Positions 44,001 through 56,400 of a stretch of DNA of 64,000 nucleotides are shown piece by piece. Position numbers and translations under genes: made by a program. This DNA comes from Micractinium sp. NFX-FRZ (lineage: Eukaryota > Chlorophyta > Trebouxiophyceae > Chlorellales > Chlorellaceae), in assembly GCA_029339195.1 (NCBI GenBank), contig JAPTJF010000242.1, forward strand, positions 1 through 64,000, in the 5' to 3' direction. The notes beneath the pieces were generated by a model that searched no databases, was not told the origin of the DNA, and worked only from the letters and a program-made list of their open reading frames with translations. Numbering within the stretch: the first letter of the stretch is position 1; every line of letters starts with the position of its first letter.

Positions 44001-46690
44001 CCACTTGGATGGGCACCATGCTTCGCCAGTGCTGCTGCTCCACAGCTGACACCAACACAAGGGTCAGCGCTGCTCCTTGTAAGGAACACACCTTGTTGAA
44101 AGTAAATGTAGTCACCCACCCACCCGCCCACCTGGATGGGCACCATGCCGGCCTTCTGGCAGATGGAGATGCCGGTGTCGCCGCCCGTGAAGGAGATGGC
44201 GGAGGCCAGGGGGTGGGCGGTCAGGTAGTCGCCAATCTCGCTGCCCCGGCCTGCCACGAGAACACAACACCGGTGATAAGTTTGTTGCCAGTGTGGTGGT
44301 TGCCCTCGCCTCTTACCGTGGCGGTCGGGCAGTTCCCACACCATGCACGCGACTGCCAGCAGCCAGTGTGGGCACAGCTGGCACGCGCGGCTGCCTACTA
44401 AACAGCTGCAGATTAAATTCTCTCAACCGGCCGCGGCACCTAAGCACGCCCTGCGTGTAGGCCGCGGCCGAACACCCTGGCAGCATAGCATACAGCGCCC
44501 CCCTCCCCCAGCAACAAAGCCTCCCCCAGCAACAGAGCCTCTCACCGGTGACGCAGTTGAGCACGCCCGCCGGCAGGCCCGCCGCCGCAAAGCACTGCAC
44601 CATGAGCAGGCCGGCCACGGCGCCCTGGGTGGGCGGCTTCAGCACCACGCTGTTGCCGGCCATCAGGGCGGGCCCGATCTTGCTGCAACAATAAGAACGA
44701 CATCAAGCGAGAAGGCGGGGGCAGGGTCCAGGGGGTGAGAGAAGGTAGGAGAGCACGGCCCTCTCTGGGGTGGCCCCCGCTTGTCCAGAACGTGTGCCGG
44801 CCACCCACTGCCGGCAGCAGCAGCAGGGAATGTACAGCATCCTTCAGAGAGATTGCTCGTTGCCGCACCTGACGGCCAGGTTGACGGGGTAGTTGAAGGG
44901 GGGGATGGCCAGCACCACGCCCAGAGGCACCTGCACGGGGGGGCGGGGCGGGCCCGGGAGGAGGCGCGGTCCAGTCGAGTCAGCTCGAGACGTGTCAAGT
45001 TGGAGATGGCAGGGAGGTGGGAGAGGCAAGCCATGCTGCATGGGTGTCCGCCGTGCCACCTCAGCACGCCATTTTGTGCAAGTTTGCAAGCAAAAGTGCC
45101 CAGGCGCAGTTTAATGAGCTCCTGGGATCCCGGTGGCAACAACGGCATGCAACCTAGTACAACCTTGATTAGCACCCACCTTGGACGCCAGGCACAGCTT
45201 TGTGCGGTCCTGGCCGGGGAAGGAGTCGGAGTTGAGCAGCTTGCCCTGCAGCAGGGGCAGCAGGCAGTAGAGGGTCTTAGGGGGGAGTAGGGGGCCGGGG
45301 GCAGGGAGCCGATGATGGTTGGCAGCTTGACAGGGAGTTGGCGGCACATTGATGGCTTGGCGTAGCAGAATGTGCACAGCAGGACCACAGCACACCTCCC
45401 CAAACCAGCGCACGCAGGCCCTCTTCGTGCGCGGCGTAGGAAAGCACAGCACAGCACAGCACGGCACGGCCACAGCATGACCACAGCGCACCTCGCCAAA
45501 GAAGCGCACGCCCTCCTCTGCAGTGTAGGACAGCAGGTCCGCGCTGCGGATGACCTCTGCAGCACAGCACGGCACAGCATGCACAGAGTCAGCTTGACAG
45601 CCGCGACGGAGGTGCAGCAAGGGCGACAGGCGTAGCTTCCCGTGCCACGTCACTTTCTTGTCAGCCGGCTTGGCAGCCTCCTGGCCCACAGCACAATGAC
45701 ACTCAGGAACCCTGGCCATATGCAACAGCACAACAGGTCAACAAACACAGCAGCACGAGCCCCGCATGCCACTTCGCTTGCCTGTCAGCGCCTCGCCGGC
45801 GGGCTTTGCCACCTCCTTGACCAGCACGTCGGCAATGGGCTGCGCATTCTCCCGCATCACCGCCGCCACGCGGTGCAGGTACTCGGCGCGCTTCCACAAA
45901 GGCACCTTGGCCCAGGACTGCATTGGCAAGGAAGAAAGTAGGCAGGCGGGGGGGGATGAGCGGATTGAGGGAGGTTGGATGTGTGGCAACAAACGTCACG
46001 CAGGCCTTCCTGTGGCAGCACTTTTTTAGGGGCTCGGCTGGGTGCACCCGGAGGGGTGATTGCCCACCAGGCTGGTGCTACAGCTGTACAAACATGCATC
46101 TGCAGACGCGCAGTTCATCACCAGCGCTCGTTTTCAAGGGCCCACACCCCTGGGGTAACCAGGCTGCCGTGCACCCCCTCGTCTTCCGGCGGCGGGTGGC
46201 GCCGGAGCACAGCACCCTGCATTGGCCCCACCTTCTGCGCCTTCTTGGCCGACTGGAAGACCGCATCAACCTCCTGCTGCGTGCAGGCTGCAGTTACGCA
46301 GGGCACGGGCAGGGGTGGCAGTCGCGGGTCGGCACAAAGGGCTGGCGCTGCGGCGCGTCAGCAGCGGGCGGCGGCTGGCGGCGGCAGGATGGTCGAGGTG
46401 CATGAAGCCGCGATTGCGACCGGGCGCACGTCTGTGAGGCACGTCGTGACCCAATGCTCACACCGGGAGGCCGCGAGACCGGTGCAAGCGGTCAGCGGTG
46501 TGTGTGTGTGGTTGCGCCGGATGACCTCACCTTGCACCTGGAAGGCCACCGAGTTGTTCTGACTGGGGTTCAAGATGGGGCATTCCCGGCCGGAAACAGA
46601 CTCCAGCCACTGGCCATCCTTGAAGAACTTGTATGCGCCACTGGGGGCAACGCAGGGCGCATACAAGTCGCCGGCCTGTAGCACAGTCAT
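41087..46690 (-). CDS. GAPN: Non-phosphorylating NADP-dependent glyceraldehyde-3-phosphate dehydrogenase
   Basis: Sixteen exons join in frame to 502 residues (46690-46531, 46287-46232, 45917-45782, 45556-45492, 45245-45180, 44930-44869, 44682-44546, 44250-44132, 43585-43474, 43211-43124, 42924-42858, 42592-42470, 42234-42148, 41836-41765, 41536-41423, 41131-41087). The start is the ATG of MTVLQAGDLYAP. It is an aldehyde dehydrogenase: PPFNYPVNLAVSKIGPAL and SVVLKPPTQG form the cofactor fold, ELGGKDA holds the catalytic Glu (about 269), FSYSGQRC the catalytic Cys (about 303) and IAWEEVPFGPVLP the later signature. Length and detail fit plant cytosolic GAPN, which oxidises glyceraldehyde-3-phosphate directly to 3-phosphoglycerate and makes NADPH. 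No transit peptide is seen. Introns 3 (45781) and 13 (42147) have GC donors. Confidence 0.93.
41803..42000 (-). repeat. exon-boundary echo, GAPN exon 14
   Basis: The first part of exon 14 (plus-strand 41803-41836) is repeated upstream in the intron at 41901-41930 (FTRDINKA is readable in both copies). A faint third copy lies near 41975-42000. Confidence 0.85.
43540..43690 (-). repeat. exon-boundary echo, GAPN exon 9 (catalytic Glu region)
   Basis: The beginning of exon 9 (plus-strand 43540-43585) has a copy at 43640-43688 in the upstream intron. The copy still reads GGKDAATVCADAD. Confidence 0.85.
43891..44155 (-). repeat. exon-boundary echo, GAPN exon 8 donor (three copies)
   Basis: The end of exon 8 (ATGGTGCCCATCCAG/GTGGG, plus-strand 44127-44147) recurs at about 44000-44021 and 43892-43912. 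Intron sequence between copies (cacag(t/c)tgac(c/a)ccaacacaa) is duplicated too, so the unit is about 110-120 nt. The outermost copy keeps CAG/GTGGGT. Confidence 0.85.
45375..45540 (-). repeat. exon-boundary echo, GAPN exon 4 donor
   Basis: The end of exon 4 (plus-strand 45489-45538) has a decayed copy at about 45393-45445 in the next intron, with a GGTGTG donor-like end. Confidence 0.7.
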
Positions 46691-47635
46691 TTTGGCGCTG
46701 TTGAAGGCTTTGACGAACAAAGGGGCCAGCGAGGATCGCATGTGTGGACGGCAGCGACTGCCCTTTTGAAGGCAGGCCACCAGTCATCTTGAGTCCCAGC
46801 TGGCGTGAGGGCTGACGTGAGGGGCTGACATCAACGGCTGGCTGTGCTTAGCGCACGCCCCAGCAACCGTTGACTTTCCAACCATAAGTGAATTGGCTCC
46901 AGATGCTGATTCGGCGCACTTCGAAGCTTTGCCAGCAGGCCTGCCGGAAGTGCTGGCATGAGGGTCGCTGGGGGCACAACCCAGCCCTGCCAACCGCCAC
47001 TGTGAACCATCCTGAACCGCCCTCCGCCCCAGGCCGGCTGTCCCCTTTTCCCTTCCCAAGGCACACGCCCCACGAGTTGTCACCGGCTGGTGCCACTGTG
47101 TGAGCTCCGCGTGTTGCACATTGCAGGAAATCAGGAGGGGAAGAAGGAAGGGGAGGGGCTGAGGGCACCGGTGAGGGGGGCGTGCGTGTCAAGCAGTGGG
47201 CGCCGAGAGGGGTTACAGGGAATAGGGCAACGAATCAGGCAGGCATGCCAGAGCTGAAGTTCTTGACAGCACGGCAGCCAAGGGCCGGGCAGGGCCAGGG
47301 GGCAGGGGGCGGAGTGCAAAAGTCGGGTACCGTATGTGTGGCTCAAAAGGGGGGGGCCGAGGGTCAGGGGCAGCACAGGTAAGGGGGGAGGAGGTACAAA
47401 AGGGAGGGAGCGATACTCAACGGGGGTAGCAGCAGGCAGCCAAGCATGGCAGCGGCACGGCTGCCAGCAGAGCAACGGGGCACAGGAAGGATGCAGGCGA
47501 CGAGGGAGAGGCGACGAGAGCGTCATGAGGACACAGGGGCGGTGCATGCTGGCACAGGCTAATCACGGCATCTACCCCTGGGTTGCGCACCAGCAGGGCA
47601 TGCGGCAACGGCGCCAGCCAGCCAACGCAAGTGCT
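46691..47635. other. Intergenic region upstream of GAPN
   Basis: It carries the GAPN promoter and the 3' flank of the DUF1336 gene, both on the minus strand. The frame of GAPN exon 1 stays open upstream of its ATG only through a GTG. No other gene is seen. Confidence 0.55.
47213..47217 (-). terminator. TGTAA poly(A) signal of DUF1336 gene
   Basis: A minus-strand TGTAA lies about 420 nt beyond the stop. Confidence 0.4.
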
Positions 47636-50600
47636 CTACCGTGCGCTGCGCGACGCCTCGCCATCGTGCGCCGGCCCCGTGCCGTTGCCCAGTTCATCCA
47701 GGCTGCGCGCTGGGAAGGGCCGGGCCTTGTCGAAATCCACTCGGTACACCCGGGCGGCCGCCAGCACCTGCTCGGGGAGCTCCTCGGGGCGGTTGCCTGC
47801 GGGGGCAGAACAGCAAACAAGCCAGCTGAACACAATGACTTGCGGTGACAAAAGCACCCTCAGTTGTGACCTGGCTCCTACCCAGTGTGCCTACAGCCGC
47901 ACAGGCTTTAGAAGTATGGGTGAGAGCGTTAGGGGAGCAGGCAGACGGGGCGCTCAGCACCCGGGGAGGTAGGCGGGCACGGTGCATGCACGCCGACGGG
48001 AGCACATGCATGCTTGTTATTTTGAGGCACCCTGTGCTGCCCCCACCGAGACTGCTGCCAGCCAAGGCGGCTTCTCAAGAGAGCCACAGCAGCCAGGCAC
48101 TGATAATGACAAGGTTAAACAGCTGTTGCGCACCCTGCACCACAAACGCGTTCTCAAACACCACGGGCGCCAGGCGGTGAATAAAGCCGTGGAAGGCCTT
48201 GCGCGCGATGAAGGCATAGTTGTGGATGTCCAGGTCAATCTCCAGGTAGTTGGTGCCTGCTGTGCATGGCAAGGCAACGGGGGCAGCAGGCAGGGGCATG
48301 CGCGGTGCGTAGCAGCAGGGGGACGGCCACAGGCGAATGCATGGAGTGGAAGCTATGGTGCGGCGAGCACTGTGAGGGAGGCAAGGGTGTGGCTCTCCGA
48401 TGGGCAGCGCCCGAGGGTTACGGGGACAACGAGGGCAGGGGCACACAGAGAGGGTATGGCTGGGCATGCCCAAGCCAAGCGTACGGTGGTTGGTGTCTGC
48501 AAGACCGGAATGCACAGCGCACACCACATCGTGACGTGCACAGCCGTGCAAGCGGGGCGCGCGCCCGCATCTGCACTGTGCTGCTCGCAGCACACGCATG
48601 GCAGTGTGACAAAGAGGACTTGCCAGGGTGCAGCAGCGCTGCGCCCCAGCACAGGCAGCCAGCCCACCTGTGTAGAAGCGGTGCTGCGGGCGCGTGAGCA
48701 GCGGCTTGTCATGATAATTGGTCAGCAAGCGGTGCTCGTAGCCTGCGGGATGGGGGCACGTGGTGGCACAGCTCAGGGACGAGAGGTGGCACCGCTCAGG
48801 GACGAGAGGTGGCACAGCTCAGGGACGAGAGGTGGCACAGCTCAGAAAGGGTGGCGGTATGGCCACGGTGACAACTCGACGCCTGAGACCACCCGACCGC
48901 ACGCACACACCTCTTGTATACAAAGATGTATGAAAGATGCACCCAACGCCACCCCACCCCAAACAACTATAAAGCTTCTTTCCCCACCCCATGACTGCGT
49001 TGTTGCACCGCCCCACCCACCCGTCAGGGGCCCCTTCTCCGCCCATTCCGCAATGTTGGTGACGCGCGGGACGAGCTTGAAGCGGTCGCGGGTGGGGGTG
49101 CCGTCAAACTCGCGCTTGTTGTTCATGAAGCGCTGCACCAGCGCCAGCGCCGCCTTGTTGTCCACCTGTGCACACGAGGGAAGGGAAAGGTCAGGGTGTG
49201 AACATGACGGCGGCAGACATGGCATGCGGGGGCTGGCCAGCGGGGCACTCCAAGTGCGTCTGCTGGGCTGCCGCGCCACCGCTGCCAGGCTGGCGGTTGC
49301 CCACCTGGCTGGGCTCCCAGCCCTCGGGCAGGGCAAAGTAGTAGACCAAGCTGTGCCCATGCCCATCCGTGGGCCCAAACAGGGTTGCCTGCAGAAGGGG
49401 GGAGCAGGGCGGGCAGAGAGGTGAGCATGGGCGCAGCGTGCGGCTTGTACGGCAGCCGGGGAGCCTGCCAAATAACGACGTGCTGCCACCTGGCATTGAC
49501 TGCTGCACAGCCGCCCCCGGCCCACCCACACCCTGCAGCCTTGCACGCAGCAAACCCGCCGGCTCTCCAGACTCTCCAGTGCCAGTTCGGCGCAGCACGG
49601 TCCGGTGCAGCCACAGCACAGCGCAGCGCAGCACAGCGCAGCGCGGCCACCCACCGGGTACCAGGGCAGCTGCAGGTTGATGATGAGCAGCGGCGGCAGC
49701 TGCTGGTCGGGGGGGAGGGCCAGAGCCTCGGGACCTAACCGCGGCGCCTCTGGTAGCTGCAGCGGGGCGACAGGCAGGCAGGAGCAGTGGCGGGGCATGT
49801 GGTGAACGGGGGAGGAGGCCCAGCAACCTGTGGAATTGGCCGTGATGGTGAGCTGCAGCATAGAGCCATGGTCGCCGCACAAAGCCAGCGCACGGCCACG
49901 TGCCGCAATCCAATCTGCCCAGACGTCACACCCTCTGGCCAGCCCAAACACTTGCTCTTGGCCCTCCCCGCTGCCTGCCCGCTCCCCTCCCCCTCCATAC
50001 CCCCATGGGCCCCACCTGCCCCCTCAGCCACCTCCTGCCCCCCGCCCACATCCCCCCCTCACCCACCTGCACATGCTGCGCTATGTGGAAGAGCTTGAAG
50101 TCAAAGGTGTACACGTCCACACCCACCAGCCTGCAGCAGTTGACACAGATATCCAACTCAGCACATGAAAACGCCGTGGCTCTCTCCCCTCTTGCATTGC
50201 AGCATCCTGATGCTCCGCCCACGCTGCCCGGCTGACCCATGCCACGGCGGCCTTCCGCTGCCTGCAGCCCGCCCTTGCAGCAGCCCCCGCCTGTACCGTA
50301 GATGATGCGGGGCCCGCTGTCTCCCTCCTTGTCCTCCCTGCGCATGTACTTGTGGCCGCACACCTCACCCACGGCAGTGCCGTTAGCCTTTGGCCACCTT
50401 TGCCATCATCCTCCCCGGCAGCCGCCCCTCTGCCCACCCACCCATGCACCCACCCACCTGTAGATGCAGGGCCCGCTGCTCTCCTTGACCTTGCTGCGCA
50501 TGTAGTTGTGGCTGCGCACTTGGAAGCACGACCCCTCCGCTGGCTCCCAGGCCGCCGCCGTCCGCTCCGCCCCCTCCTCCGACGTTTTGCGCTGCACGGC

Positions 50601-52872
50601 AGGCAAGGGCAGGGCAGGGCGGGGCGGGGCAGCCGTAAGGACGCTGGTGGGCAGGACGCAGGGGGCGGTGCAGAGGGAGGGGTGGTGCAGAGTGAGTTTG
50701 GTGGGCAGCGAAATGTGCGTGCGCACGGGCGGGTAAGCTTTTGATTGTGCGGTGCAGGGGCGCGGGTTTGGATGGGCTAAGGCCAACTGGGCCTGCCAAG
50801 AGCTGCGCAATTGGGCCTGCCCACATCTGCTCGCCCCGCTGCAGTTAAGCTGCACCCCGTGTGCTGGCACTGCCTGCGCCCGCCCCCAACCCACAGCGTG
50901 CTTGCGCGGGCTGCTCAGCAGGCGCTGCAGCAGCGGGAAGCCGGGCTTGCCGCCTGACGACAGCCGTGACATGAGCTTGGCAACCACACCGTGTTCTTCA
51001 TGCTGCTCATGCTGCTCGTGCTGTGGAACACGCAGCGGGGCCAGGCCCGGGGGAGTGGCAGGCGCCTGCGCGTGGCAGCACCCCGCACCCTCCGCCTCTC
51101 CCGCCTGCTCCTGCACACATGACAGGCTGCCGCTGCTGGAAGGCATCAGCCCAACGTGCTACCTGGCTGGCCAGCTGGCTGGCAGGGTGCATCGACCAAC
51201 TGGATGGGTGGCAGCCCATGCCAGGGGCTGACGATTGTCAGTGACAGGTGGTCACATCTGCCAGCCTTTGGCAGGCAGCTGCAGATGCAGTGCCGCAGCC
51301 AGTGACGACCCCAACCCCTTGCCCACCCCATTGGCGTCCTTGCTATTTTTCAGCGGGTCTGCCCAGACGAGGGCAGCACACACTGCCCTCCCAGCAGCCT
51401 GCAGCTGCGGCAGGCTGTGGCTGCCAGCGGGGCAGCACAGCACAGCAGAGTGCAGGAGCTCCCAGCACAGCAAAGCGCAGCACGGCGCAGCATACCAAAC
51501 AAACTGCAGCACACCGCAGCATAAAACAGTGGCACAAGCGCGGCACAGCGCAGCACAGCAGGCGCAGCAGCGCACCCGGAACGAGCTGCCCGCTGCTGGC
51601 TTGGAGAGCACGCGGAAGCGCTTGTTGGACGACCCCACGTGGCCCGACCCAAAAAGGGGCAGGCAGCCCAGCTTGCCGTCGGACTGCGGTGACGGCACTA
51701 TCACCTCATCGGGCGACAGAGAGCCCTGCCAATGCGGAATGCAAGTAGGACGGAGTGCGGGAGAGGGGTCAGCACAGTTTGGTCAGAATGCGAAGGGCGG
51801 ACCGGAACGAGGGCCAGGACAGGGAGTGCCAGGACACAGAGCTGCATAGGTGCCGGCGGCACCGAGGCAGGCCGCGCACATACGCCTGCAACCTAGCCAG
51901 CCTAGTGCGCCTGGAGAGCACTGTAATACAGAGGATACTATGCTGCCACCTGCAGCTGAGCTCAGCCTTGGCCACCATTCAGCGGTGCCGGCCCAGCCGC
52001 CCCAGCAGTCACTCACCGGCAGCGGCGAGGCTGGCGAGCGCGGCGAGAGGGGTGCCACCGAGATCGTGCGCGGCGTCGCCTCCTCGCTGTGCGCCGTGGC
52101 CTGCGTCGTCGCCCGCCGCCCCTCCCACCACAGCGCTATCCGCTCGAACACGCCGCCCTGCGACTGCTCGCCATCCCCTCCGGGAGACCCCAGCTGGCTG
52201 CCGTCCCCCGAGGCCCGGCTGCTGAATGAGCCAAGCTCCTCCAACGCATCGTGGTACTCAGTGTCACCTGCAGATGAAAACGGTAGGACTTCTTGTTGGG
52301 CACAGATACAGTGAGGGCGAAGAGGGATGACAAAATGTAGGAAGTGTGCTGTGCTGTGCTGGAGCCAAGAAAACGGTGGTTGTGCCGCCACGGTGGGAGA
52401 CGGGGGGGCAGGCCAGGCAGGCGGGCGGCCAGGCAGGCAGGCAGCCCCACGCCTGCTGCAGCAGGCACGTACTGAAGGCTAGACTGGTGCGGTGCGAGAC
52501 GGGGCTGACGCCATTGCTGTGCGGCCCTCCTTCACCGTCTGGCAGCGTCACGTGCACCGGCGCTGCAGGCAGGCAGCAGATGGCAAGGGGTCAGGGGAGC
52601 GAGCGCCAGATCTGGGCCATGCACTGGCTGTGCACCCCGACAGCAGCTTGCCACTGCTAGCACACAGGTGGACCCAGTCACTGGAGCAGCCAAGCGCGGG
52701 CAGCCAGGCAGGCAAGCAGGCGCAGTCCCGTACCTAGCCCGTTGGGGCCGGCCTTGGCATGGAGGTGCCGACGCCGTCGACGGCTGCGCCGCTTGCCGCC
52801 CTCCCCGCTGCTGCTGGCCGCATCCTTACGGCGGCGTGGGACCCAGCAGAACAGGTCTCTGAGCCCAAACAT
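47636..52872 (-). CDS. DUF1336 (EDR2 C-terminal domain) protein
   Basis: Thirteen exons join in frame to about 577 residues (52872-52734, 52562-52473, 52267-52017, 51725-51576, 51110-50895, 50591-50458, 50130-50067, 49756-49655, 49388-49305, 49165-49021, 48742-48668, 48256-48134, 47796-47636). The N-terminal half is disordered in character: a short MFGLRDLFCWVPRRRK start, a poly-Arg stretch, Ser/Pro regions and an HEQHEQHEEH repeat. From about residue 340 it matches DUF1336: FQVRSHNYMRSKVKESSGP, GVDVYTFDFKLFHIAQ, LLIINLQLPWYP, LVYYFALPEGW, FDGTPTRDRFKLVPRV, LEIDLDIHNYAFIARKAF and NRPEELPEQVLAAARV. In plant EDR2 proteins this domain follows PH and START domains and acts in defence and cell-death control; neither PH nor START is seen here. 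Its job in algae is unknown. It is divergent from the cyclin gene. Confidence 0.85.
48771..48846 (+). repeat. 23-nt minisatellite, three copies and a part
   Basis: The unit gctcagggacgagaggtggc plus acc/aca is repeated at 48771, 48794 and 48817, with a partial copy at 48840. It lies in an intron of the DUF1336 gene. Confidence 0.95.
50297..50520 (-). repeat. exon-boundary echo, DUF1336 exon 6 donor
   Basis: The end of exon 6 (plus-strand 50459-50519, reading HNYMRSKVKESSGPCIY) is repeated downstream at about 50297-50359, reading HKYMRREDKEGDSGPRIIYG. The copy ends in a donor of a different phase, so its use would shift the frame. Confidence 0.85.
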
Positions 52873-53454
52873 GGCCAATGAGGGCTACAGCCACCGAAGC
52901 GCGCCAACAGAACGAGGGACGCTTGGCTGGCGAGAGGGCCCCCGCCCCGAGTCGGCGGCGGCAGCTCCTGCCTCTCCGCCGCTGCCTCCGATTTGCACCG
53001 CCGGCTGGCGGTCCACAGATACTAATGAGCTCGCAGCCAAGGCCCTTGGGCAGTTGTCGTGGTGGTGGAGCCGCTGCCGATCTCTTTCAGAGCGGTCACT
53101 GAAGTTGGACGCCTCCCTGGCGCTACCCAGAGCGGTAGCAGCGACCTCAGAGGCTAGCTGGCGCCATGAGTTGTGCGAGTGTGTTGGCCGAGCTGCTGCT
53201 GGACGCTGGGGCTGTCTGGCGCTGCTCTCGGTGTCCCGACAATGTCGAACAGTGCAAGTAGCGGCGTCTGGAACGCGACTGGGGCTGCCAGAGCCTTCAT
53301 TCGGCATTTCACGGCGCATTTCCCGGCGCCTTCTTTGCCGAGGTGCGTCTTGCGAGCAAACTCCCCCATCGGCCGGCCGATCGAAAGCTGAAACCACGAT
53401 AAGTGTCGTCCAATAGGCAGCGGCACTCCTACGCAGCAGAGCCAGCCCTCAGCT
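52873..53454. promoter_or_regulatory. Divergent promoter region (DUF1336 / cyclin)
   Basis: About 580 nt lie between divergent start codons. Long open frames cross it on both strands but have no domain and no starts in good context. I treat them as compositional. Confidence 0.45.
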
Positions 53455-56400
53455 ATGCAGCGCTCCGCCTCGCCTCCCTCGCTGCGGGACGGCCTGCAGC
53501 CGGAGCAGATAGCCGCCTTCAAGCGTACAGCTATCAACACAATCATCGACGCCGGCTTCAAGCTCTCGATGTGAGCGCGCAAGTGGTCCTCTGGCCTGCC
53601 GCAGCCCCTGCACGCTGCGTGATGTCAACATGTCGAGGGAGACTCTGCATGCTCAGGGCATGAAGACCCAGCAGACAGGGGCCTGCAAGGGGCTGCTGCT
53701 GCCGCCCGCACAACCTGCCGCCTGCTGCCGCTGCTCCACCCTCCCACCTTCCTTCCTGACCTGCGGCAGGGACCAAGTGGCCATCTACGCCTCCATCTGC
53801 TTCCTGCACAAGTTCTATGCCGCAAAGTCGTTCGTGCGCAACGACCCGTTTGTGAGCGGGACTGGGGCAGTGCCTCTCTTGTTGTGTTGCGTTGCGTGGC
53901 ACACCTGTTTATGTGCTCTTCTGGTGGCAAAGGGCAGTGTGCCCGCCAAGCAGGGGCACAAGGTTACTACACTCAAGGACGCATGTTGCCGGTCTCCCAG
54001 GAGCCCTCACACTCCCTGGCGCACACAGCTGCACACGGCCCCGCTGTAGCACCCGCCCACCCGCGCACCATTCGCAGCCACAGCCCGTTACCTACCCCAG
54101 TCGCTGCCTCTCTGCCCCCGCACTGCAGCTTTGTGAGCCCGCCCTGCCTGCCCTGTACCTACGGGGCAGGTGGGTATGTTGCCCTATAATCCTGTACCCT
54201 GCGCGCTTTCACAAGCCCGGCCCCTCCCTATGCACCCTGGGCGCTCTCACCTTGCCCCGTCCCCTCCCTCCCATATGCGCAGCTCATGAGCGTAGCCTGC
54301 CTGTACTTGGGGGGCAAGGTGGAGGACTCGCCCAAGAGCGTGAGGGACGTGCTCATGGTCAGCTGCGAGCTGCGGTACGGCATCGAGGCGGCACGGCGCC
54401 TGATGTCGGACAAGGTGAGACCGGCGGGGGCGGGTTGCTGTGGAGTGTGCTGCTGTTGTGTGCTGAGGTGCTTGCCCATGGTGGCCTGCGGGCTGTGATA
54501 TGGCATAAAGGCGGCGCGTGATGGCAGGCAAGGCGAGACCGGGGGGGTCGGGCTGCTGGAGTGCGCTGTTGTTGTGTGCTGAGGGCATGCTGAGTGGCAC
54601 GCAGGGATGGTCTGTTTGACTGTGAGCTGCGGAATGGCATGGTGGCGGCGCGGCGCGCGACGAGCACACGTATCGCTATTCCCCATCACGCACACCTGTT
54701 GCTGTGTCTCCCCCGTCCTTGTGCCTGCAGGCGCTGTACGAGTCGCTGCGCGAGAAGGTGTTCACCGCAGAGCGGGCGCTGCTGTATGCTCTGGACTTCC
54801 TGTTTGGAGTGGAGCATCCCTACCGGGTCAGGCAGGCGGCTTGGTTTTGAACTTGGGATTTGAACTGGGGTTTTGAAACCTACGTGTGTGCCTGCGTCCT
54901 GGGGGATTTGTGCATGCTGTGTTGCAGTGTGGGGCGGCACATGGCCCTTCTCAAAGGCGCTGCGGCCCCATGCTGGGCATGCTGACCTCATGCTCCACAC
55001 CCCTCCCCGCCTCCTCATCTCTCCCTGGTCCCTTGCTCTCTCCACCCCGCCCTCCCCCCCTAAGGCTCTGCAGCCCATGTTTGGCATGCTGACGAGCGAG
55101 CCCCTGAAGACATACCGGGAGCAGCTCAAGGTACGGGACTCACGGAAGGAGCTGCACCTCAACCAGTTTGCGCTCAACTTTGTGAACGACAGGTGGGTGC
55201 TGCACGTTTGACTGTGCTGTGTGCTGTGAATCACAGCTGTGCCGGGCTGCAGTCAACTGTGTGAACGGCAGGCGGAAACAACAGCTGTGCCGGGCTGCAG
55301 TCAAGTGTTTGAACGGCAGGCGGAGCTGCACTGGGGTGAGGTGTTGTACAGGAAGGCATGCTGCAGTCAAATGTGTGTGCGGCAGCTGGGCGCAGCACGG
55401 TCAACTCTGTGAGCGCCAGCTGCGCCACTTGTGCGGTCAATGTTTTGGACAACAGGTGTGGTGTGGGGGAGAAGGAGGGGGCAATCACGGTGCCTGGCGG
55501 TGCCCAGGACAGTGCTCGATAGGCCTACATTGTGCTGCTGCAGTGGGGGCTCGCTGCTCCCGCTGTGCGCTGCGTCCAATGGGCATTCAGATCACTTCAT
55601 TTACGGACGAATGCAGCAGCGCGTGCCGCGCCTGGCCGCGCCCCCCCCTTCTCCACTGCCCCCCGCTGTCCCAGCCCGCCCTCCTGCCCACCCCCTGGCT
55701 CCCTCCCTCCCCCGCCCCCCATGCCTGCAGCATCCGCACGGAGGCGTGCCTGTGCTACAGCGGCACACAGATTGCGGTGGCCTGCATCTGGCTCACCATG
55801 AAGCTGCTGAAGGAGGACTCGCACATCCTCACAGGTGGGCCAACCGGCCCGCCTGGGCGAGCTGGGCGGCAGCCACCAGTGGGGTGCAGCAGTGCACGGC
55901 TGGACGGAGCAGCGGGCAGGCGTAGCAATTGAGGCCACCAGCGCCCCTGCCATCCCCTTGTGTCACTGCCATGCACCCGCCCGGCTGCTCATGCCTCCCT
56001 TCCTGGCTCTCCTTCAACAAAACGCATGCGCAGGGATGGGTGGCAGGCTGCACCCTGCAGCGCTCAACCTGAGCTGCCACTACTTACCCTCCGCCTTTTG
56101 TGTCATCCCTCTCTCCACCCCTCCCTCTCGCCGTCCCCTCCCTGTGCGTGCCTGCAGAGGACGGGCAGCTGTGGTGGGTGGCCCAGGGCGTGCAGGAGCA
56201 GCATCTGTTAGGTGAGAACCTGACGCCCTGCCTGCACTGCCTGCCTCCTGCCTTGCACCCGCCTTGCACCCGACCATAGGTAGCATGCAGGACTTGCTCC
56301 ACACTGCGCCGCCATGCTGTGCCCGCGCCGCCCCTGCCACGGCAACACCTGTGTGCACGTGCTCTAGCCTTCTGGCCCTCGCCTCTGTTGCTGTCCCATC

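Noticed and set aside
52885..53416. Genes in the divergent region between DUF1336 and cyclin
   Set aside because: Long frames exist on both strands, but their translations are Arg/Ala/Ser-rich without any recognisable domain, and they sit where two promoters are needed.
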